From: Planctomycetaceae bacterium
Lineage (GTDB): Bacteria > Planctomycetota > Planctomycetia > Pirellulales > Pirellulaceae
Direction: 5' to 3'
Length of the DNA: 9,190 nt
NCBI GenBank assembly: GCA_002685655.1
Contig: NYXM01000166.1
Location: forward strand, 1-9,190
In this document: positions 6,768 to 9,190 of the stretch, piece after piece
Layout of the letters: each line of letters starts with the position of its first letter
How positions within the stretch are numbered: position 1 is the first letter of the stretch
The notes under the pieces: generated by a model
Seen by the model: the letters and a program-made list of their open reading frames with translations, nothing else
Database searches by the model: none
What the model was told of the DNA's origin: nothing
Made by a program: the position numbers and the translations under genes

Positions 6768-8696
6768 TCAGGGACGTGCTTCCGCCAATACGCGAACGTC
6801 GCCTTGTCGTTTCGTGAATCCTATTCGATCTAAGTATTCGCACAGCGGCACGGCATATTTTCGCGTCGTCTCCAGGATTTCTCGGATTTCGCTCAGCGTC
6901 AAGCCATTACGATTGGTAGCCAAGGCGTCGCGCAACTGTTGGCGGACGCCGCTTTCGACCTCCGCGTGCAGATAGACATCGTTGGTCAATGCCACGAGAT
7001 CGCCATTGGCGGCGGCCAACGCCAAGAGCTGGCCGACGGCAGCCTGGTTCTTGGTGGTCTGCTTCTGACATTCCTTGATGGATGGAGATTGGATTCCCGC
7101 AGCCCGGAATCTGTCGACAAGTTCGTTCAACAGCTTTTGTTCGTTTTGAGAGAGTTTGGGCCCACGGCCGACGAGTGAAATACCGGTGGGACCGAATTTC
7201 AATCGCTGCTCACTGACCATCAGTTTCAGACACGCCTGCAATATTGATTCGTCAAGATAGCGAAAACGATTGGCAACCACCGAGCGGTCAAAGACAGTTC
7301 GCAATGGGAATTCGTCGTGCAATTGGTTGAGCACGACGGCAATTCGTTTGCAGAGCTGCTTCAAAATCAATCCGTGGACGTGCAGATTGCGGGTCGGTGA
7401 CACTCGAATTTCACACAGGTCACCACGCTCGCGCAACGCGTCGGTCGCGGTCTCAAAGGCCTCGATACCCGCGGTTCTCGCAAGGTCGATTGGTTTCCAC
7501 TCGCGGAGCCCGGCAAAGTATAACGCCGCTGATGCTCGCTCAATCGGATCATCGGACCGGTAGTGCCCCAGCATGCGAATGGTCTCTTCGTTGGGCTTGC
7601 GAATCCGCTGTGCATCGGGATCCAACACGCGACCACCACCAACGGTAATGACGGGCGATTCACTGCGAATGACCAGCGGTTGGCTCCAGACAGTAACGGC
7701 CGCCTCACTGAGAAACAGCTGTGCAAACCCAGATTGACCTGGTTGTAATTGATCGGCTTCGAGCAGTCGCACGGTCGTGAGTAGTTCCGCGGTTCCTACA
7801 TGCAAGCGCACCCTTGAGCGGTTCTTCAAGGGCCGAGGTGCTGTTTCGAGCAGGGTCAGTTCCGTTGTAATCAATCGACTCGGCACCAAGTGGCCTGGTG
7901 AGCACAGTTCTTGGCCTCGGCGAATCTGGTCATGGTGGACGCCGCCCAGGTTGATCGCAGCGCGTTGTCCGCGTTGGATTTCGTCGACAGAACGGTCGTG
8001 ATTGTGAATACCGCGCACTCGCGCTTTCAGGTTGCCTGGTTCGAGGATCAGCTCATCACCAGCCGCCGCGCGCCCACTGCTGACGCTGCCTGTCACGACG
8101 GTGCCGTGCCCCGCGATCGAAAAAGTGCGATCGATGGCCATGCGAAATGGCCCCCGCTCGCGTTCCAGACGGCCACTCGCGGCGACGCTCTTCGCGGCCT
8201 CCAATAAGTGCGATTTCAGCTCTTCCAGTCCTGCGCCCGTCACCGTACTCGTACGAACGATCGGAGCGCGATCGAGGAAAGATCCAGCCACCAGCGCACG
8301 AATCTCTTCTTCAACCAACTCGGCCCAGTCCGGGTCCACCAGATCCGACTTGGTCAGGGCGATGACACCGGCGTTCAGATCCAAGAGGCGGAGGATTTCG
8401 AGATGTTCGAGAGTCTGCGGCTTGACTGAATCGTCGGCGGCGACGACCAGCAGGGCAATGTCCATGCCGGTGGCACCAGCGAGCATATTGCGGACGAAAC
8501 GTTCGTGGCCTGGAACATCAACGACGCCCAGTCGGAAATCGTCCAACAGCAGTTCGGCGAAGCCCAATTCAATGGTGATGCCGCGGCGTTTCTCTTCGGG
8601 CAATCGATCAGGATCGACGCCTGTTAGAGCGCGAATCAGGGATGATTTCCCGTGATCGATGTGGCCTGCTGTACCGAGTATCAAGTCCGTCGTCAT
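6768..8696 (-). CDS. selB: Selenocysteine-specific elongation factor SelB
   Basis: This GTPase carries Sec-tRNA(Sec) to UGA codons marked by a SECIS hairpin. It has 642 residues (E. coli SelB has 614). The EF-Tu-like G domain shows G1 AGHIDHGKS (10-18), switch I RRGITIELGF (37-46), G3 DVPGH (60-64) and G4 TKSD (115-118). Domains II and III follow at about 184-260 and 272-348, including FSIAGHGTVVTGSV. After GGGRVLDP (353-360) come the winged-helix repeats (about 370-642) that bind SECIS RNA, ending in the typical TRKYAVPLCEYLDRIGFTKR. The ATG at 8696 is chosen because MTTDLILGTAGHIDHGK matches the family N-terminus. The frame stays open to a TTG at 8882, but the added 62 residues resemble nothing in SelB. 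A GGGGAGG lies 14 nt upstream. The stop codon is UGA. selB precedes selA, the reverse of E. coli. Confidence 0.97.
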   Translation of the reverse strand: MTTDLILGTAGHIDHGKSSLIRALTGVDPDRLPEEKRRGITIELGFAELLLDDFRLGVVDVPGHERFVRNMLAGATGMDIALLVVAADDSVKPQTLEHLEILRLLDLNAGVIALTKSDLVDPDWAELVEEEIRALVAGSFLDRAPIVRTSTVTGAGLEELKSHLLEAAKSVAASGRLERERGPFRMAIDRTFSIAGHGTVVTGSVSSGRAAAGDELILEPGNLKARVRGIHNHDRSVDEIQRGQRAAINLGGVHHDQIRRGQELCSPGHLVPSRLITTELTLLETAPRPLKNRSRVRLHVGTAELLTTVRLLEADQLQPGQSGFAQLFLSEAAVTVWSQPLVIRSESPVITVGGGRVLDPDAQRIRKPNEETIRMLGHYRSDDPIERASAALYFAGLREWKPIDLARTAGIEAFETATDALRERGDLCEIRVSPTRNLHVHGLILKQLCKRIAVVLNQLHDEFPLRTVFDRSVVANRFRYLDESILQACLKLMVSEQRLKFGPTGISLVGRGPKLSQNEQKLLNELVDRFRAAGIQSPSIKECQKQTTKNQAAVGQLLALAAANGDLVALTNDVYLHAEVESGVRQQLRDALATNRNGLTLSEIREILETTRKYAVPLCEYLDRIGFTKRQGDVRVLAEARP

Positions 8697-8710
8697 GACG
8701 GCATATTGTA

Positions 8711-8780
8711 CCTCCCCGAGTTGCGATTGCGGTAGATGGCAGGGCCAGCGTCGAACTCTGGCCTGATTTGAATCGCAACT
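8711..8780 (-). promoter_or_regulatory. Structured selB leader, possible SECIS-like element, with Shine-Dalgarno
   Basis: On the minus strand a 10-bp outer stem (AGTTGCGATT at 8780-8771, AATCGCAACT at 8728-8719) encloses an asymmetric internal loop (7 and 14 nt). Inside is a 6-bp stem, GGCCAG (8763-8758) with CTGGCC (8748-8743), around a 9-nt loop AGTTCGACG. The outer stem ends one base before GGGGAGG (8717-8711). Its position could gate ribosome access to selB. The apical loop has a G in its first two bases and a GU step, as in loosely defined bacterial SECIS hairpins. Function is inferred, not shown. Confidence 0.55.
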
Positions 8781-8922
8781 TTTCGCGTTTGGCGTCCTAC
8801 AATCAGCACATTTGACATGAGCATCAGGTTGCTGACCCCAAAAAAAGGCTAGGCTTGTACAACGTATCGCAGCAACCGCCAATGGTGCGTACGCTTGGAT
8901 TTCCTATAGATTGGGCAGATCT
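8781..8922. other. Divergent intergenic region between selB and the plus-strand gene
   Basis: This should hold the promoters of both selB and the plus-strand gene. No convincing -35/-10 pair was found. A TTGACA at 8812-8817 on the plus strand has no good -10 at the right spacing. TATAGA at 8905-8910 lies too close to the ATG. An A7 run (T7 on the minus strand) occurs at 8840-8846 without an adjoining stem. Confidence 0.4.
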
Positions 8923-9190
8923 ATGTTCTTGTCCGCAGTAACCATAATTTTGCAGTTAGTCGTGCTGGGATTAATCGTCTGGTTCTTCTGTCGAAAGAAG
9001 GATCCAGCAATCCTCGCAGCGCTGACGGTTTTGGATAATCTCGAGCAAGACACGAGTTTGGATAGCGTCCGAGTTTGTGACCTGTTGGCCTCCGCAGGCA
9101 AGGCCCTGTCAAATCACTCTGAGCAACTCTACCGATTTGAGCGATCACTGTCGACGACCGAAGCTGGACAGTCTGACGTTTCTACGCTTG
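8923..9190 (+). CDS. N-terminal fragment of a membrane-anchored protein, function unknown
   Basis: The frame opens at ATG 8923 and runs off the window edge after 89 codons without a stop. Residues 3-22 form one hydrophobic segment (AVTIILQLVVLGLIVWFF), followed by CRKK, which predicts an N-out anchor with the rest in the cytoplasm. Residues 26-89 look helical and polar, for example LTVLDNLEQDTSLDSVRV and LLASAGKALSNHSEQLYRFE. The pattern recalls the linker ahead of GGDEF domains in some planctomycete diguanylate cyclases, but no catalytic domain is visible, so this is only a guess. It is divergent from selB and there is no sign of a functional link. No clear Shine-Dalgarno sequence precedes the ATG; an in-frame TTG lies at 8911. 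Confidence 0.6.
   Translation, partial: MFLSAVTIILQLVVLGLIVWFFCRKKDPAILAALTVLDNLEQDTSLDSVRVCDLLASAGKALSNHSEQLYRFERSLSTTEAGQSDVSTL

Noticed and set aside
6768..6770. The selB UGA stop as a possible selenocysteine codon extending SelB
   Set aside because: The sequence after the UGA soon enters selA, shows no SECIS-like hairpin at the usual distance, and SelB already ends at its normal family C-terminus.
8719..8780. The folded selB leader as a selC tRNA gene
   Set aside because: It contains GTTCGAC like a T-loop and a GATTCAAATC stretch near an anticodon-like sequence, but the arms, spacing and acceptor end do not form a tRNA cloverleaf.
8812..8817. TTGACA as a -35 box for the plus-strand gene
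   Set aside because: No acceptable -10 sequence lies 16-18 bp downstream.
8697..8882. A 62-residue N-terminal extension of SelB from TTG 8882
   Set aside because: The frame is open, but the GTPase domain starts correctly at ATG 8696 and the extension resembles no SelB sequence and would overlap the structured leader.

Overview
The window looks like chromosomal DNA of a Gram-negative, moderately GC-rich bacterium, most likely a planctomycete of the Pirellulales (Rhodopirellula/Blastopirellula-like). This is an inference from three things: a response regulator with an N-terminal excisionase-type helix-turn-helix, a secreted lineage-type hypothetical protein, and loose, Shine-Dalgarno-poor gene starts. 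No rRNA, tRNA, CRISPR array, insertion sequence or prophage gene was seen.

Six complete genes lie on the minus strand, so transcription runs from right to left. A seventh, truncated gene leaves the right edge on the plus strand. Reading in the minus direction: (i) selB (8696-6768) and selA (6735-5320) form a compact operon for selenocysteine decoding. SelA converts Ser-tRNA(Sec) to Sec-tRNA(Sec), and SelB delivers it to UGA codons. The selB leader holds a two-storey stem ending one base before the Shine-Dalgarno sequence, which may be a SECIS-like control element. selC and selD are not in the window. (ii) A secreted hypothetical protein (5175-4273) is followed by a plausible intrinsic terminator. 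(iii) A strong sigma70-type promoter (4174-4147) opens a leader of about 225 nt and an apparent three-gene operon. Its genes are an HTH-receiver response regulator (3914-3327), a soluble histidine kinase with a degenerate HDOD-like N-terminus (3248-1812), and an NhaC-family Na+/H+ antiporter (1805-201). The kinase stop and the antiporter's TTG start lie in the same frame, only 6 nt apart. A 10-bp GC hairpin separates regulator and kinase.

Downstream of the antiporter (positions 1-200) there is no gene, but there is a perfect 17-bp inverted repeat around a 67-nt centre. On the right, 8697-8922 is a divergent intergenic region between selB and a plus-strand gene for a membrane-anchored protein, of which only the first 89 residues are visible.

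The most interesting points are the structured selB leader, a two-component system apparently co-transcribed with an ion antiporter, and the unusual domain order of its regulator. No clearly new multi-gene system is evident.
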